Below are positions 1 to 10,779 of a DNA stretch of 64,000 nucleotides, piece after piece. A program made the position numbers and the translations under genes. How positions within the stretch are numbered: the first letter of the stretch is position 1; every line of letters starts with the position of its first letter. The stretch is from Undibacterium pigrum (lineage in GTDB: Bacteria > Pseudomonadota > Gammaproteobacteria > Burkholderiales > Burkholderiaceae_D): positions 1 through 64,000 of the forward strand of contig NZ_QJKB01000009.1 of NCBI RefSeq assembly GCF_003201815.1, written 5' to 3'. A model generated the notes under the pieces. It made no database searches, had not been told where the DNA came from, and saw only the letters and a program-made list of their open reading frames with translations.

Positions 1-1467
1 AATACCGTGACGGCGATTGGCAGCACGAATTGGAACCTGCCTAATCAGATTCTGAGTGGTAACAACACCCTGAAGGTCAGGGTAGCGGATCTGGCTGGTA
101 ATAATGGAACAACACAACAACAAGCTTATTCCATACTCACTTACGCCGACAATACAAGCACCAAGCCTTCTGACAATACCATCCCAGGTACTGATCCTGA
201 CGCAGATGGCGATGGCATATTGCAAAGCATAGAAGCGGAAGTACCAAACTGGCTGGCGAATGGTATTGGTAATGGCAAGGGGGATGGTAATGGTGATGGC
301 AAAGCAGATCAGTCACAAAAAGACGTTGGCTCCCTGCTATGGAACAACGGCAGTCTGGTCAATACCCATTATGTCACCGTGAGCGTTGATCAATCACTGG
401 CCTTAGGCAAGGTCGCAACGACGGCCAGTCCATCGAATCTCCCCAGTGACTTGCAACTGCAATATGGTTTGATCACTAGTCAGGTCAATGGTGTGACTGC
501 AGGTAGAGAGGTCAACCTATCTCTGTATACCGACAAGCTGGGATCGGTGAATGGCTACTGGGTACAGGACAATGCCGGTCACTGGAGCAACATCGCCAGC
601 ACAATCACAGAGGTGAATGGCAAGTTGAAAGTGGATTTCAAAATCACGGACGGTGGTTTATACGACAGTGATGGCAAAGTCGATGGCAAGATCAGCTTTA
701 GAGGTGGACTGGGCTTTAAAACCAGCTCGCTTCCCGGCGACAGGGACGGCGACGGTATCCCGGATGCCATAGAAGCAAAAGTCGGTACCAAACTCGATGT
801 CAAGGATAATGATGTCTTGCACCGCTCGGATTTGTTTGCCATGCAGTTGTACCGTGATGTGCTGTTCCGTGAAGCGGATACAGCCGGGCTGCAATACTGG
901 CAGGGGCAGATAGAAACCGGCAAGATGAGTCGCGCCCAGATGGCTGCATCCTTCATGGAGTCAGTTGAATTCCAGACTGGCATAGGCGGTATCACACGTC
1001 TTTACTTCGGTGCCTTTGATCGCTTGCCTGACCGTGAGGGCCTGGCTTACTGGATGCAGGCACAGAAAGATGGCATGAACCTGTCCAAGATCAGCTCGTC
1101 CTTTGTGGCCAGTGCAGAATTCCAGAAAACCTATGGGGCGCTGGACAATACCGCCTTTGTGGACCGTGTCTATCAGAATGTCTTGCACCGTCCTTCGGAT
1201 GCAGCAGGCAAGGCTTACTGGCTGGGACAACTGGGCAATGGCTTGAGCCGCGGCGACATGCTGGCAGGCTTTACGGAGTCGACCGAGTTCAAGGCCAATT
1301 CACAAGCCAAAGTGTCGTTAACGCTGGATTATGTGGGCTTGCTGGGACATGCGCCTGATCAGGCGACCTTTGATGCCTTGCTGGCGCAATCTGGCACGGA
1401 TATCGTCACGCTCATTGGGCAATTTATGAACTCGCCGGAGTATTTGGCGAGGTTTATGGCTGGGTAA
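1..1467 (+). CDS. C-terminal part of a DUF4214-repeat secreted/surface protein (5' end outside window)
   Basis: The frame is open from base 1 (AAT ACC GTG...), so the start lies upstream; the visible part is 488 residues. It begins in what looks like a bacterial Ig-like repeat (NTLKVRVADLAGN). Two Asp/Gly-rich calcium-loop motifs follow (DADGDG near residue 67, DRDGDG near 248), of the kind found in thrombospondin-3-like or dockerin-like linkers. From about residue 275 to the end there are four ~55-residue repeats of DUF4214 type, with conserved YxxxLxRxxDxxGxxYW cores (YRDVLFR, YFGAFDR, YQNVLHR, YVGLLGH). DUF4214 proteins are usually large exported or type I-secreted surface proteins; export and any adhesive or matrix role are inferred here. 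Its stop codon directly abuts the stop of the convergent regulator gene, with no bases between. The N-terminal signal and the full domain order cannot be seen. Confidence 0.85.
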   Translation, partial: NTVTAIGSTNWNLPNQILSGNNTLKVRVADLAGNNGTTQQQAYSILTYADNTSTKPSDNTIPGTDPDADGDGILQSIEAEVPNWLANGIGNGKGDGNGDGKADQSQKDVGSLLWNNGSLVNTHYVTVSVDQSLALGKVATTASPSNLPSDLQLQYGLITSQVNGVTAGREVNLSLYTDKLGSVNGYWVQDNAGHWSNIASTITEVNGKLKVDFKITDGGLYDSDGKVDGKISFRGGLGFKTSSLPGDRDGDGIPDAIEAKVGTKLDVKDNDVLHRSDLFAMQLYRDVLFREADTAGLQYWQGQIETGKMSRAQMAASFMESVEFQTGIGGITRLYFGAFDRLPDREGLAYWMQAQKDGMNLSKISSSFVASAEFQKTYGALDNTAFVDRVYQNVLHRPSDAAGKAYWLGQLGNGLSRGDMLAGFTESTEFKANSQAKVSLTLDYVGLLGHAPDQATFDALLAQSGTDIVTLIGQFMNSPEYLARFMAG

Positions 1468-4400
1468 TCAACTTTGCGTAGTTGCTGGCAGCAAAATATG
1501 TTTTTGCTGCTGCAACTGCAAAACTGTCATCGTTTGCGATATAGCCCGAAGCAATCCCTGCGCACCTTGCGCTGTTGCCATCTCCAAGGCATGGTCAAGT
1601 GTTTCGCGAGCCAGTTCAGGATTGCCATCTTGCATATGACATAAACTACTCAATCGCAGTAAATCTGCATGACAGTAATAGTCTTCGTATTTGTCGATTT
1701 CGCTTAGCGTCTTGTTCAACAAATACCTGGCTTCATCCCAGCAATGCAGTTTGATCAGGGTGCTGGCCAATACCCAACTTGCCGTAGTAGTACCAGCCCG
1801 GTAGGCATTATGTAAATTATCTGCTGCCTGTAAGGCAGGTGTAAAGTCTTTCAGCTTGCCGCCGCTTGCCTGCGCAGACAGATAAAACAGACTGTTCATG
1901 CTTTGCCATAAAGGGAAACCATACTGCGTACCCAGTTGCACCCCCTCCCCTGCCAATATGCTTACTTCATCTATTTGACCAGCAGTCCAGCACATAGCGG
2001 TATTAAAGGTCAGCATGAAACACAGGGCGTGACTCTTCTTGCGTTCGCGTGCAAGTAAGGTGCTTTCGAGTGCGAGGGCATACGCACTGTCATCATTCAG
2101 GAACCACAAGTTCCAGCACAGAAAAGCACGTATCAGTATTTCAAGGTCCTCGGCCCAGTATCGTTGCCTTTCTTCAAGGTTCAGTTCTCTGGCAATAGCT
2201 AATCCTTCTTGCTGATAATTGAGTGCCTCAACAAACAAGCCGCGCCAAAACAAGGAATTGCCGAGCGCAAAGCACGCCATCAAGCTCTTGGCGGGGGTAT
2301 CCGCCAATTCTTCCAGTCTTCGCGCAATGCCCAGGCCATCGCTCTTGCCTTGCGAACTTCCACCCATGTATAAACCACTTAAGGCACGGAACAGGGCTTC
2401 GGTTTCTGCTTCACTGGGTGCAGACAAACCATTCAGACTATCGCATACAGCGCGGAATTGCTGATGCCCCAACTCTGAACCATAACCCTGGCAAAGCAAG
2501 GCTGCACCACCAACTGACAGGCGCAAAGATGTCTGTAAATGCTCTAACCCGGATTGCTGCTTTAAAACAATTTCCAGGGCCTTGCTGAAATGATGCAAGG
2601 CGTCCATGGCAAACTCATTCGCCAATGCTTTCTGACCACTAACCGTCCACCAGTCGACTGCTTCTTTCCAATGATGTGCTGCTTCAAAATGTCTCGCGAT
2701 CTCGGCACTTGATATATCGGTATCTTTCAATAATTGCCCAGCCACTTGCTGATGCACAAGGCGTCTTTGTATCTCAGGGCAGCTCTGGTAGGCTGCATCG
2801 GCAATCAATGCGTGGACGAAATGATAGTAGCCTGGCTTTTTACTGACTTGTATCAATCTATAGGAAATGGCTAACTGCAACGGACCGTCAACGTCTGCAT
2901 CCGGCACTATCTCATGCAAAATGCGTGCATTGAAGTTGTTACCAATGACAGCAGCCAATTGCAAAACTTTTTTGTAAGGGCCTAATTTATCCAGTTCGCT
3001 CTGCAGCAACTCTTTAACCGGTACCAGATAGTGTTGCCCATTCTCTGCGAGACTGAGCGTAAGGCGCTCAATAAACAGAGGGATACCACCACAATCAAGG
3101 GCTATGCGCGCATAGTCTTGTGCTGATAAAAGATGAGCCTGATCACACGCGGCAACCAATTGCTCTGCTGCATCCAAAGTCAAAGGGAATAAATCGGTGA
3201 CGACTGGTGAGGCTCCCGCATATTCCAGCGGAGAATCCGGCCTTGTGGTTACCAACAACAAAAGGCGTTGATGCTCCAGGCAAGCGGCATAGCGCGCCAG
3301 AAATTCTCGCGTGGTGAAATCGGACCAATGAAAGTCGTCAATCAAGATCATGCAAGTATTTTTCTTGGACAATTGATCAAACAAAGTGCCTAACGCTGCA
3401 AATATCTGATTCTTGTTATCAACTTCCGCCAGCATGCTTTGATCAAACAAGGACAAGAAGGCATGCAAAGTCTCTTCCTCCGGCTCATAGCCAGGGATCA
3501 GTTGCTGCAATTGCTCTCTTATTTTTTCTGAAAATTCATTAACTCTGATGGATGTTAAACCAAACAATTCTGCCAGCGCGAGCCGTAAAGGCGCCAGTGA
3601 TTGATGCTGATATTCGAGAGTGCAATAAATGCGTATGACACGGTTTCCAGCGGTATCAAGCCGACGTGCCAGTTCGCTGGCCAAACGAGTTTTTCCTATA
3701 CCTGCATTGCCGCGCAAGACCAGCCATTGTGGTTGACCGCGACTGGCCTGCTCCCAGTACGCCATCAAGGCTTGCATTTCTTCTGTGCGACCTATCAAGG
3801 GAAGTTCCTGCTGGCTGTAGATAGCTGACACTTTTCTAGTTAATGTATACTTGTCTATGCCACAGGCATAGCGTTCATGCGCTTGCACTGGAACAGCATC
3901 GATAGCCAACCTATCCCTGATCTGAATGGCAACCACATCATCAAATACAAGACCACCTGCATCAGCAGCCCAGCAAAGCTCCTGCGACAATCTTGGCAAA
4001 GGACCAAGAAAGCGTATATCATCAAGGGAACACTGCACCTTGCCTGCGCAAATCCCTATGCGCAAGTGTTGTTGCGACTCGTCACTGAGCATGATTTCCT
4101 GAGCGGCATAAATACTCCTGAGAGCATCTTGTTCAGGTTCAGTATGCATACCAAAACTGGCATGAAAGCCTTGTCCCACTACAGCATTGCAACGCCCTCC
4201 CCACAACTTGATTTTTTCCTGTGCGTAGCTAAGCGACTGCTCTAGTTGAAGCAGCATTTCAGTATCAGTGCCACCAGCACTTTGCGACAGATCAAATTCC
4301 ACATACACGATCGTTAACCAGCGTATTTCTGGTAACGCACTGGGAACAAGCTGCTCGATCAGATCTCGATTTCCGACTACTTCTGCGACAGTGGAAATGG

Positions 4401-5187
4401 GATTTTGCTGCAATAGATTGCGTGTTGCAGCAGAGGCGCGCGTACCAAAGGCAGACAGTAAATTCTGCTCCAATGCATACAATACAAAACTGGCACGTTT
4501 CAAATCACCATAGGCAAGCAACAGACGAATCAAATGTGCCGCAGTAGTTTCATTCAGGGAGTCCTGCTCCCACAGTTGATTCGCAATCGCTACTGCGGAT
4601 GCGACACGTCCAGATTTCTCCTGTTCAAGACACAATCTTGATGCGAGATCACGCCAACGCGTTTTCAAATACTTGCGCGTCTGAGCTATCCAGGCATGTA
4701 ATTCAATGCCCACATTGAGTTCAAGTCGCTCCAAAAAATCAAGATTCAATTGGGTTAGCCGCGGCTCAAAGCTCTTTACCAGCCAATCACAAAAAGCGAC
4801 ATGCTCGTCATCTGCTTGCCAGTCATTGAGCAACAAGGCAATATCTACATTGACGCGCTCATCAGAGAAAAAAGCAATGCTGTCTCGCCTGCTCTGAATT
4901 ATCTGAGCCCCCACCGCACCATTAATGAGTTTGCTGAGATTACTGAGTACCTGACGTAAATTGGTAAGTGCTGCTGTCCCGCGCAAATCGGGCCAGAGTA
5001 AATCTGCCAACTGTTCCCTGGCTACCCATCGGCCATTAGCGACTGACAGGTAAGCCAGCAGATAAATGGCTTTGCGGTATTTTAGCTTCCCAGAGACATC
5101 CTCACCATTCACTTTCAACTGAAACGCCCCCAGAAAAGAAATATCTAGACGCGCTATGGGAACATCGGATAAAACTGAGCTATGCAT
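1468..5187 (-). CDS. SARP/BTAD-type multidomain ATPase transcriptional regulator with degenerate cyclase-like domain
   Basis: A 1239-residue protein. The order is: OmpR/SARP-type winged helix at about residues 13-110; bacterial transcriptional activation (BTAD) helical region about 140-265; a class III nucleotide-cyclase-like domain about 288-425; an NTPase of AAA_16/STAND type with Walker A GNAGIGKT at 493-500 and Walker B ILIDD near 614; then TPR-like helical repeats to the C-terminus. In the cyclase-like part, the motif normally GDG with a metal-binding Asp reads GQG (338-340) and the first metal site reads VEFDL, so cyclase activity is doubtful and the domain may be structural or ligand-sensing. 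Such proteins are known as ATP-dependent activators of large gene sets; the target is unknown here, and the adjacent DUF4214 gene is only a guess. An ATG at 5187 is chosen over a TTG two codons upstream; no clear Shine-Dalgarno is visible. Confidence 0.85.
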   Translation of the reverse strand: MHSSVLSDVPIARLDISFLGAFQLKVNGEDVSGKLKYRKAIYLLAYLSVANGRWVAREQLADLLWPDLRGTAALTNLRQVLSNLSKLINGAVGAQIIQSRRDSIAFFSDERVNVDIALLLNDWQADDEHVAFCDWLVKSFEPRLTQLNLDFLERLELNVGIELHAWIAQTRKYLKTRWRDLASRLCLEQEKSGRVASAVAIANQLWEQDSLNETTAAHLIRLLLAYGDLKRASFVLYALEQNLLSAFGTRASAATRNLLQQNPISTVAEVVGNRDLIEQLVPSALPEIRWLTIVYVEFDLSQSAGGTDTEMLLQLEQSLSYAQEKIKLWGGRCNAVVGQGFHASFGMHTEPEQDALRSIYAAQEIMLSDESQQHLRIGICAGKVQCSLDDIRFLGPLPRLSQELCWAADAGGLVFDDVVAIQIRDRLAIDAVPVQAHERYACGIDKYTLTRKVSAIYSQQELPLIGRTEEMQALMAYWEQASRGQPQWLVLRGNAGIGKTRLASELARRLDTAGNRVIRIYCTLEYQHQSLAPLRLALAELFGLTSIRVNEFSEKIREQLQQLIPGYEPEEETLHAFLSLFDQSMLAEVDNKNQIFAALGTLFDQLSKKNTCMILIDDFHWSDFTTREFLARYAACLEHQRLLLLVTTRPDSPLEYAGASPVVTDLFPLTLDAAEQLVAACDQAHLLSAQDYARIALDCGGIPLFIERLTLSLAENGQHYLVPVKELLQSELDKLGPYKKVLQLAAVIGNNFNARILHEIVPDADVDGPLQLAISYRLIQVSKKPGYYHFVHALIADAAYQSCPEIQRRLVHQQVAGQLLKDTDISSAEIARHFEAAHHWKEAVDWWTVSGQKALANEFAMDALHHFSKALEIVLKQQSGLEHLQTSLRLSVGGAALLCQGYGSELGHQQFRAVCDSLNGLSAPSEAETEALFRALSGLYMGGSSQGKSDGLGIARRLEELADTPAKSLMACFALGNSLFWRGLFVEALNYQQEGLAIARELNLEERQRYWAEDLEILIRAFLCWNLWFLNDDSAYALALESTLLARERKKSHALCFMLTFNTAMCWTAGQIDEVSILAGEGVQLGTQYGFPLWQSMNSLFYLSAQASGGKLKDFTPALQAADNLHNAYRAGTTTASWVLASTLIKLHCWDEARYLLNKTLSEIDKYEDYYCHADLLRLSSLCHMQDGNPELARETLDHALEMATAQGAQGLLRAISQTMTVLQLQQQKHILLPATTQS

Positions 5188-5376
5188 GATCAAGTTCTGT
5201 GAATATTTTCACTAATAAATCAGGGTTAGCAGAACATGGATCTAAAACAAAGACCCTGTGTCCAACCCTAAAGCGACATATTATAAGTGATAAATATTCA
5301 AGCCGAACCTATCCATCTGCCTTGCACTTGAAGCTACGCAAGTACGGCGTGGATTTTTGATCGGCTATAAAAATAT

Positions 5377-5411
5377 AAAAACCTCTCTTGTCACATACAA
5401 GAGAGGTTTTT
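5377..5411 (-). terminator. Rho-independent terminator of ppc
   Basis: A perfect inverted repeat, AAAACCTCTCTTGT / ACAAGAGAGGTTTT, with a 5-base loop. On the minus strand it is followed by a T-rich run (TTTTTATATTTTTA). It lies 18 bases after the ppc stop codon. Because both arms end in A/T runs, it could also work on the plus strand. Confidence 0.9.
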
Positions 5412-5429
5412 GGCTGGAAATCCATTTCC

Positions 5430-8216
5430 TCAACCGCTATTACGCAAACCTGCAGCAATACCATTGATGGACAAATGTATGCCGCGATGCACCCTCTCAT
5501 CATCGTCACCATTGCGATAACGCTCCAGCAATTCCACCTGCACGTGATTCAAAGGTGAGAGATAAGGGAAGCGATTGCGTATGGACCTTGCCAGCAGGGG
5601 ATTCGCCGCAAGCAATTCATCCTGACCAGATATGGATTTTAATATTTCTATCGTTGCTTCATGCTCAGCCTGTATGCGCGGGAAGATGCGGTTGCGCAAA
5701 GACTCGTCCTTGACCAGCTGTGCATAACGGCTGGCGATGCCGATGTCGCTCTTGGCCAGCACCATTTCCATATTCGATAACACGGTACTGAAGAAAGACC
5801 ATTCCTTGAACATGGCCTGCAGAGTCTGCAAACCGTTATCAGGATGCGTCTTCAGGTATGCTTGTACTGCTGAGCCAAAACCAAACCAGCCCGGCAACAT
5901 CAAACGGCATTGCGACCAGCTAAATACCCACGGGATGGCGCGCAAGTCTTCTATCGCTGTCGATTTTTTGCGTGATGCCGGGCGGCTGCCTATATTCAAG
6001 CCTGCAATCTCAGAAATGACTGTCGATTCCCAGAAATATTTCTCGAACCCTTCAGTCTCATAGACCAGATTGCGGTAAGCTTTGAAGGCGTGGTCAGACA
6101 ATTCTTCCATCGCTGACAGAAATTCAGGCTTGGGTGCGGTTTCAGTATGGGCCAGCAAACTGGCTTCCATGGTTGCCGCAGCCAACACTTCGAGATTACG
6201 TCTACCCACTTCAGGATTACCATATTTGGCAGTAATCACCTCGCCTTGCTCAGTCAGGCGAATTTGCCCTTGCACTGCACCGGCAGGCTGTGCCAGGATA
6301 GCCTGATAGCTGGGGCCGCCGCCACGACCTACCGAACCACCACGTCCGTGGAACAGGCGCAGGCGCACCTGGTGCTTGGCGAATACGTCTATCAGATCAA
6401 GCTCCGCCTTATACAATTCCCAGCCTGAAGTCAGGAAACCGCCATCCTTGTTGCTGTCTGAGTAACCGAGCATGACTTCCTGGGCATTACTGCGACTTGC
6501 CAGCAAGCGTGCATAAGCCGGTATGCCAAACAACCTGTCCATGACAGGCGCGCTGTTTTGCAAATCGCCTATGGTTTCAAACAACGGGATGATGTTGACA
6601 TCCACACGGCCCTCAGCCGGATGCAGCAGACCAGACTCTTTCAGCAGCAAGGCCAATTCCAGCATGTCAGACACACCATCGGTCTTGGAGATAATGCAGT
6701 TTGGCACTGCACCCTTGCCATAGCGTTGTTGCGCAGTGAACGCAGCGCGGTAAATTGCCAGCTCGGACTGGGTTTCTTCCGAATATGTCAGATAAGGCGA
6801 AGCCAGCGGACGGGCTGAACTGATCTCTTTAATCAGGACTTCTATGCGCTGGTCTTCATCCAAATCCAGGTACTTCAGTTCAGGATTGGCTGCTTGCAGC
6901 AATTCATGCACTACGCGTTCATGCACATCTGAATTCTGGCGCAAATCCACAGGTGCCAGATAAAAACCAAATACCTTGACTGCACGGCGCAAGTGGCGCA
7001 AACGGCCACGCGTGATTGCGGCAGAACCATTGGCATACAGTGAGTGGTGAACGATATCCAGATCAGCAGCCAGTTCTTCTGCCGTTGCATAAGGTTCGGC
7101 GATACCACTGGGGTGTATCACTGGCTCCAGATCCAGCAATTGCTTATAGGTCGCTGACAGGCGCGCATACACGCCGCTGATGGCCAGACGATAAGGCTCG
7201 TCTGAGCGGTGCGGCGAATGATCGGGTGAACGCTCAGCCAATGCCAGCAAGTCATCAGAGACTTTCACCAGCAAATTCGCCATCGATAACTGCGAACCCA
7301 GGGTATGCAATTCATCGAGATAAAATTTAAAGGCACGGGTGGCCTGCATGGCCAGGGTCTTTTCCAGCACAGTGGCCGTGACGAAAGGGTTACCATCACG
7401 GTCGCCGCCTATCCAGCTCCCCATTTTCATGAAACTGGGCAACTCATGCTGGGCAAGCGCGGCATCTTTGCTTGCTAATAAATCTTCCAGGCCCGCATAC
7501 AGATGCGGCAACTCGCGCAGGAAGGTGTAGTCGTAAAAACTCAGGCCATTTTCGACTTCATCGAGCACTGACAATTTGGAAGTGCGCAGCATACGTGTCT
7601 GCCATAGAGTCAGCACAGCACGACCCAGGGCTTCATCATTGGCTGCCGATTCTTCCGGTGTCAGTTGCATGCGGTCACGCTCGTCAAGCAGGCGGGTAAT
7701 CACCATCTGGCAATTCAGGATACTCTTGCGCTGCACTTCTGTAGGGTGGGCAGTCAAGACCGGAAACACTTGTGCAGTCTCAAAAAAATCCAGTAACTGC
7801 TGGCTGCTATGACCTGTGTTGTACAGTGCTTCTATGGTATGCGCCAGGCTACCCTGGCGCGGCGCAGAACCTGCAATCAAATGCGCACGAGTACGGCGTA
7901 TGTGATGCTGGTCTTCTGCCAGATTGACCAGATGTGAAAAATAACTGAAGGCGCGTATGACTTGCGTGGTCTGGTCATTGGTCAGTGTATCCAGTGTGGT
8001 TTCCAGCTCGGCGCGCGCAGCTTCATCGGCGTCACGGCGAAAGCGTATGGAATTCTGGCGCACCTGTTCAATGAGATCGAATACTTCATCACCATGCTGG
8101 TTTCTTACCGTGTCGCCTAATATGCGGCCCAGCCTGCGTATGTCTTCACGCAAGCTCTGGTCTTTGTCGTCGCTGATATCGTTCATTTTTAATTGCGGAT
8201 GTAGGTGGGCATTCAT
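5430..8216 (-). CDS. ppc: Phosphoenolpyruvate carboxylase
   Basis: Cytoplasmic enzyme adding bicarbonate to phosphoenolpyruvate to give oxaloacetate, the anaplerotic feed of the TCA cycle. With the ATG at 8216 the protein has 928 residues. Family hallmarks are present: VLTAHPTEV with catalytic His157, GGDRDGNP, the glycine-rich loop [12 protein letters not shown], and the C-terminal signature [10 protein letters not shown] that lies in the active and effector site region. A longer TTG start (8282) is possible in frame, but the 22 extra residues do not resemble the family. An ATG at 8186 is another option. No strong Shine-Dalgarno decides between them. The gene stands alone between pgi and the SARP regulator and ends at a clear terminator. 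Confidence 0.98.
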   Translation of the reverse strand: MNAHLHPQLKMNDISDDKDQSLREDIRRLGRILGDTVRNQHGDEVFDLIEQVRQNSIRFRRDADEAARAELETTLDTLTNDQTTQVIRAFSYFSHLVNLAEDQHHIRRTRAHLIAGSAPRQGSLAHTIEALYNTGHSSQQLLDFFETAQVFPVLTAHPTEVQRKSILNCQMVITRLLDERDRMQLTPEESAANDEALGRAVLTLWQTRMLRTSKLSVLDEVENGLSFYDYTFLRELPHLYAGLEDLLASKDAALAQHELPSFMKMGSWIGGDRDGNPFVTATVLEKTLAMQATRAFKFYLDELHTLGSQLSMANLLVKVSDDLLALAERSPDHSPHRSDEPYRLAISGVYARLSATYKQLLDLEPVIHPSGIAEPYATAEELAADLDIVHHSLYANGSAAITRGRLRHLRRAVKVFGFYLAPVDLRQNSDVHERVVHELLQAANPELKYLDLDEDQRIEVLIKEISSARPLASPYLTYSEETQSELAIYRAAFTAQQRYGKGAVPNCIISKTDGVSDMLELALLLKESGLLHPAEGRVDVNIIPLFETIGDLQNSAPVMDRLFGIPAYARLLASRSNAQEVMLGYSDSNKDGGFLTSGWELYKAELDLIDVFAKHQVRLRLFHGRGGSVGRGGGPSYQAILAQPAGAVQGQIRLTEQGEVITAKYGNPEVGRRNLEVLAAATMEASLLAHTETAPKPEFLSAMEELSDHAFKAYRNLVYETEGFEKYFWESTVISEIAGLNIGSRPASRKKSTAIEDLRAIPWVFSWSQCRLMLPGWFGFGSAVQAYLKTHPDNGLQTLQAMFKEWSFFSTVLSNMEMVLAKSDIGIASRYAQLVKDESLRNRIFPRIQAEHEATIEILKSISGQDELLAANPLLARSIRNRFPYLSPLNHVQVELLERYRNGDDDERVHRGIHLSINGIAAGLRNSG

Positions 8217-8417
8217 GCTGACAAATTCTACGGTAAGGATAAAAACAGATCGATGAAAATTCTTGTGCGTCTGAAGTGGCAATATATTTACAACTGCGAA
8301 GACGCAGCTCTACAGAGTAAGCAACTGCCTTGACAGCATGCTTACACCTTCATATAAATTTAATATATCAAATACATTGAGGCTCGCCTACAACACCAAG
8401 GCGTCAGAAATGAAACG

Positions 8418-10052
8418 CTAAGCGGCCTTTTTTAATTTATGACTACGGCCAACTGCCATCAACAAACCCTTGGTTGAACTATCGTAATCTTCCTTGACTG
8501 CACTTGGATCAAGACTGATCAATTGCTGCGCCAGCGACTTACCCAACTCCACACCCCATTGATCAAAGGCATTGATATCCCAGATCACGGATTGCACAAA
8601 CACCTTGTGTTCATACAGTGCAATCAAGGCACCCAAAGAACGTGGTGTAAGAGAATCCAGCAAGACCGTCGAGGTCGGGCGATTGCCTTCAAATACTCGC
8701 GGTGCCAATACCTTGTCAGGCAGATCACCAAGTTCAGCGCGTACTTCCTGCATGCTCTTACCCCAGGCCATGGCCTTGGATTGTGCAAAGCAATTTGCCA
8801 GCAGCGCCTGATTGTGACCCGGCAAACCAGCATCATCATCAGCGACTACGATAAAATCGGTAGGGATAATCGTTGCACCCTGATGCAATAACTGGAAATA
8901 AGCATGCTGGCCATTGGTGCCGGCTTCGCCAAACAATATAGGTGAAGTCGTGTAATCAACTCGCTGGCCTTCACGCGTGACGGACTTGCCATTGCTTTCC
9001 ATTTCCAGTTGCTGCAAGTAAGCAGGCAAGCGCGTCATGCGCTGGTGGTAAGGTGCAATCGACAGTGCTTGCAAGCCAAGAAAATTGATATTCCACACGC
9101 CTATCAAGGCCATCAATACTGGCAGGTTTTGTTCCAGCGGTGCCTGGGCGAAATGCAGGTCCATTTCATGCGCGCCTGCCAGCATTTCTTCAAAACGGTC
9201 TGCGCCTACATACAAGGCAATCGACAGGCCAATCGCGCTCCACATGGAATAACGGCCACCGGCCCAGTTCCAGAATGGGAAGACATTTTCAGGGGCGATA
9301 CCAAAATCAGCAGCAGCTTTGACATTAGTGCTCAGTGCCACGAAATGCTGGCGTATCTGATCGACCGGGCAACCGTGCGATAACATCCATTCACGCGCAG
9401 TGCGGGCATTGGTCAGGGTCTCCATGGTCGAGAAGGTCTTGGAGGCCACTACGAACAAAGTCGTTTCAGGATCAGCATTGGCCAGCGCGTCAGCCACATG
9501 ACGGCCATCAACATTGGAGACGAAATGCAGGGACAGGTTTTTTTGCGACCACGGTGCCAAAGCGATGCAAGCCATTTGCGGGCCAAGGTCTGAACCACCG
9601 ATACCAATATTGACGATAGTGCGTATGGCTTTGCCGGTATAGCCCTGCCAGCGCCCTTCCCTTACCGCATCGCTGAACGTCCGCATTTGCGCCAGCACCT
9701 GGTGCACATCGGCAGCAATGTTTTCACCATTCAAATCAAAGGATTCGCCTTTAGGCAAGCGCAGTACCGTGTGCAAGACAGCACGGTTTTCCGTCTGGTT
9801 GATCGCTTCACCGCGCAGCATCGCGTCGCGGCGTGACTCTACATCTTGCTGCCTGGCCAATGCCAGCAAATTCAACTTTGCTGTCGTGTCTATGCGCTGC
9901 TTGGAGTAATCAAGCATGATGCCGCAGGCAGAAGCTGAAAAATGCGCAAAGCGCTGAGGATCAGCACGAAACAAATCTTTCAGGTTGGGCATGTTGGTGG
10001 CACGTTGCTGCAACAAACCCCAGATAGGAGTACGCGATACGGAAGTGACCAT
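8418..10052 (-). CDS. pgi: Glucose-6-phosphate isomerase
   Basis: Interconverts glucose-6-phosphate and fructose-6-phosphate. The 544-residue length is normal for the bacterial family. Visible motifs are GIGGSDLGP (sugar-phosphate binding), SKTFSTMET, the first PGI signature region GGRYSMWSAIG and the second signature DQWGVELGK near the C-terminus, which includes the active-site Lys region. The gene lies 63 bases downstream of eda on the same strand, so it may be read through from the edd-eda operon or have its own promoter. Together with the neighbouring Entner-Doudoroff genes it allows cycling of fructose-6-phosphate back to glucose-6-phosphate. The start is the ATG at 10052; no strong ribosome-binding site is visible. 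Confidence 0.98.
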   Translation of the reverse strand: MVTSVSRTPIWGLLQQRATNMPNLKDLFRADPQRFAHFSASACGIMLDYSKQRIDTTAKLNLLALARQQDVESRRDAMLRGEAINQTENRAVLHTVLRLPKGESFDLNGENIAADVHQVLAQMRTFSDAVREGRWQGYTGKAIRTIVNIGIGGSDLGPQMACIALAPWSQKNLSLHFVSNVDGRHVADALANADPETTLFVVASKTFSTMETLTNARTAREWMLSHGCPVDQIRQHFVALSTNVKAAADFGIAPENVFPFWNWAGGRYSMWSAIGLSIALYVGADRFEEMLAGAHEMDLHFAQAPLEQNLPVLMALIGVWNINFLGLQALSIAPYHQRMTRLPAYLQQLEMESNGKSVTREGQRVDYTTSPILFGEAGTNGQHAYFQLLHQGATIIPTDFIVVADDDAGLPGHNQALLANCFAQSKAMAWGKSMQEVRAELGDLPDKVLAPRVFEGNRPTSTVLLDSLTPRSLGALIALYEHKVFVQSVIWDINAFDQWGVELGKSLAQQLISLDPSAVKEDYDSSTKGLLMAVGRSHKLKKAA

Positions 10053-10115
10053 AATCTTGCTTATAGACGAAAAGTGATGAGTGAAAGTGCTAAAAAATAT
10101 TATTCCAAACTGTAT

Positions 10116-10757
10116 TTACTTCTTGCCTGCTGCGGCAGCGGCTGCCGCCAGCGCGCCAATCGCCGCCCAGTCACCCGCATTAATCAGAGACGCAGGACAC
10201 ATCCACGAACCGCCCACGCACAGGATATTGGATTGCTGCAATAGCGCTGGCGTCGCCTCCACTGTGACACCACCGGTCAGGCAGAATTTCACATCCGGGA
10301 AAGGACCGCCCAGCGCCTTTGCCATTTTGGTGGCACCGACGATATCAGAAGGGAAAAGTTTGACGACATTGAAGCCATGCTCCAGCGCCAGCATCAGGTC
10401 ACTCGCACCACCAACGCCAGGGAAGTATGGCAGGCCAGAATCAGCAGCCGCTTTTGCCAGCACAGGCGTGATACCAGGGCTGATACCAAAAGCCGCACCC
10501 GTTTCTTTGACTGCATCCAGCTGCGCTTGTGTCAGTATCGTACCCGCACCCACCGTCACAGTCGGGCAAGCCTTGACGACTTCGCGCAAGACTGTCATGG
10601 CATTTGGCGTGCGCAAAGTAATTTCCACGGCTGGCAAACCATTCTCTGCCAGCGTAGTCACACAGCGTATGGCCTGATCGACATCATCAGTAACGAGGAT
10701 AGGCAATACGCGGATTTGTTCCAGTTGGGCGATGATGTTTGTTTTACTCAAGCTCAT
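10116..10757 (-). CDS. eda: 2-keto-3-deoxy-6-phosphogluconate aldolase
   Basis: Last step of the Entner-Doudoroff pathway: splits KDPG into pyruvate and glyceraldehyde-3-phosphate. At 213 residues it matches the class I KDPG/KHG aldolase trimer family. The general acid/base Glu is in VEITLRT, the phosphate-binding region includes VGAGT, and the Schiff-base Lys is in NVVKLFPSD. The C-terminus is alanine-rich. It starts 22 bases after the edd stop and is surely cotranscribed with it. The same family also acts on 4-hydroxy-2-oxoglutarate, but the edd neighbour makes KDPG the natural substrate. Confidence 0.97.
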   Translation of the reverse strand: MSLSKTNIIAQLEQIRVLPILVTDDVDQAIRCVTTLAENGLPAVEITLRTPNAMTVLREVVKACPTVTVGAGTILTQAQLDAVKETGAAFGISPGITPVLAKAAADSGLPYFPGVGGASDLMLALEHGFNVVKLFPSDIVGATKMAKALGGPFPDVKFCLTGGVTVEATPALLQQSNILCVGGSWMCPASLINAGDWAAIGALAAAAAAAGKK

Positions 10758-10779
10758 GATGGGTTTCGCTTTTAGAAAA

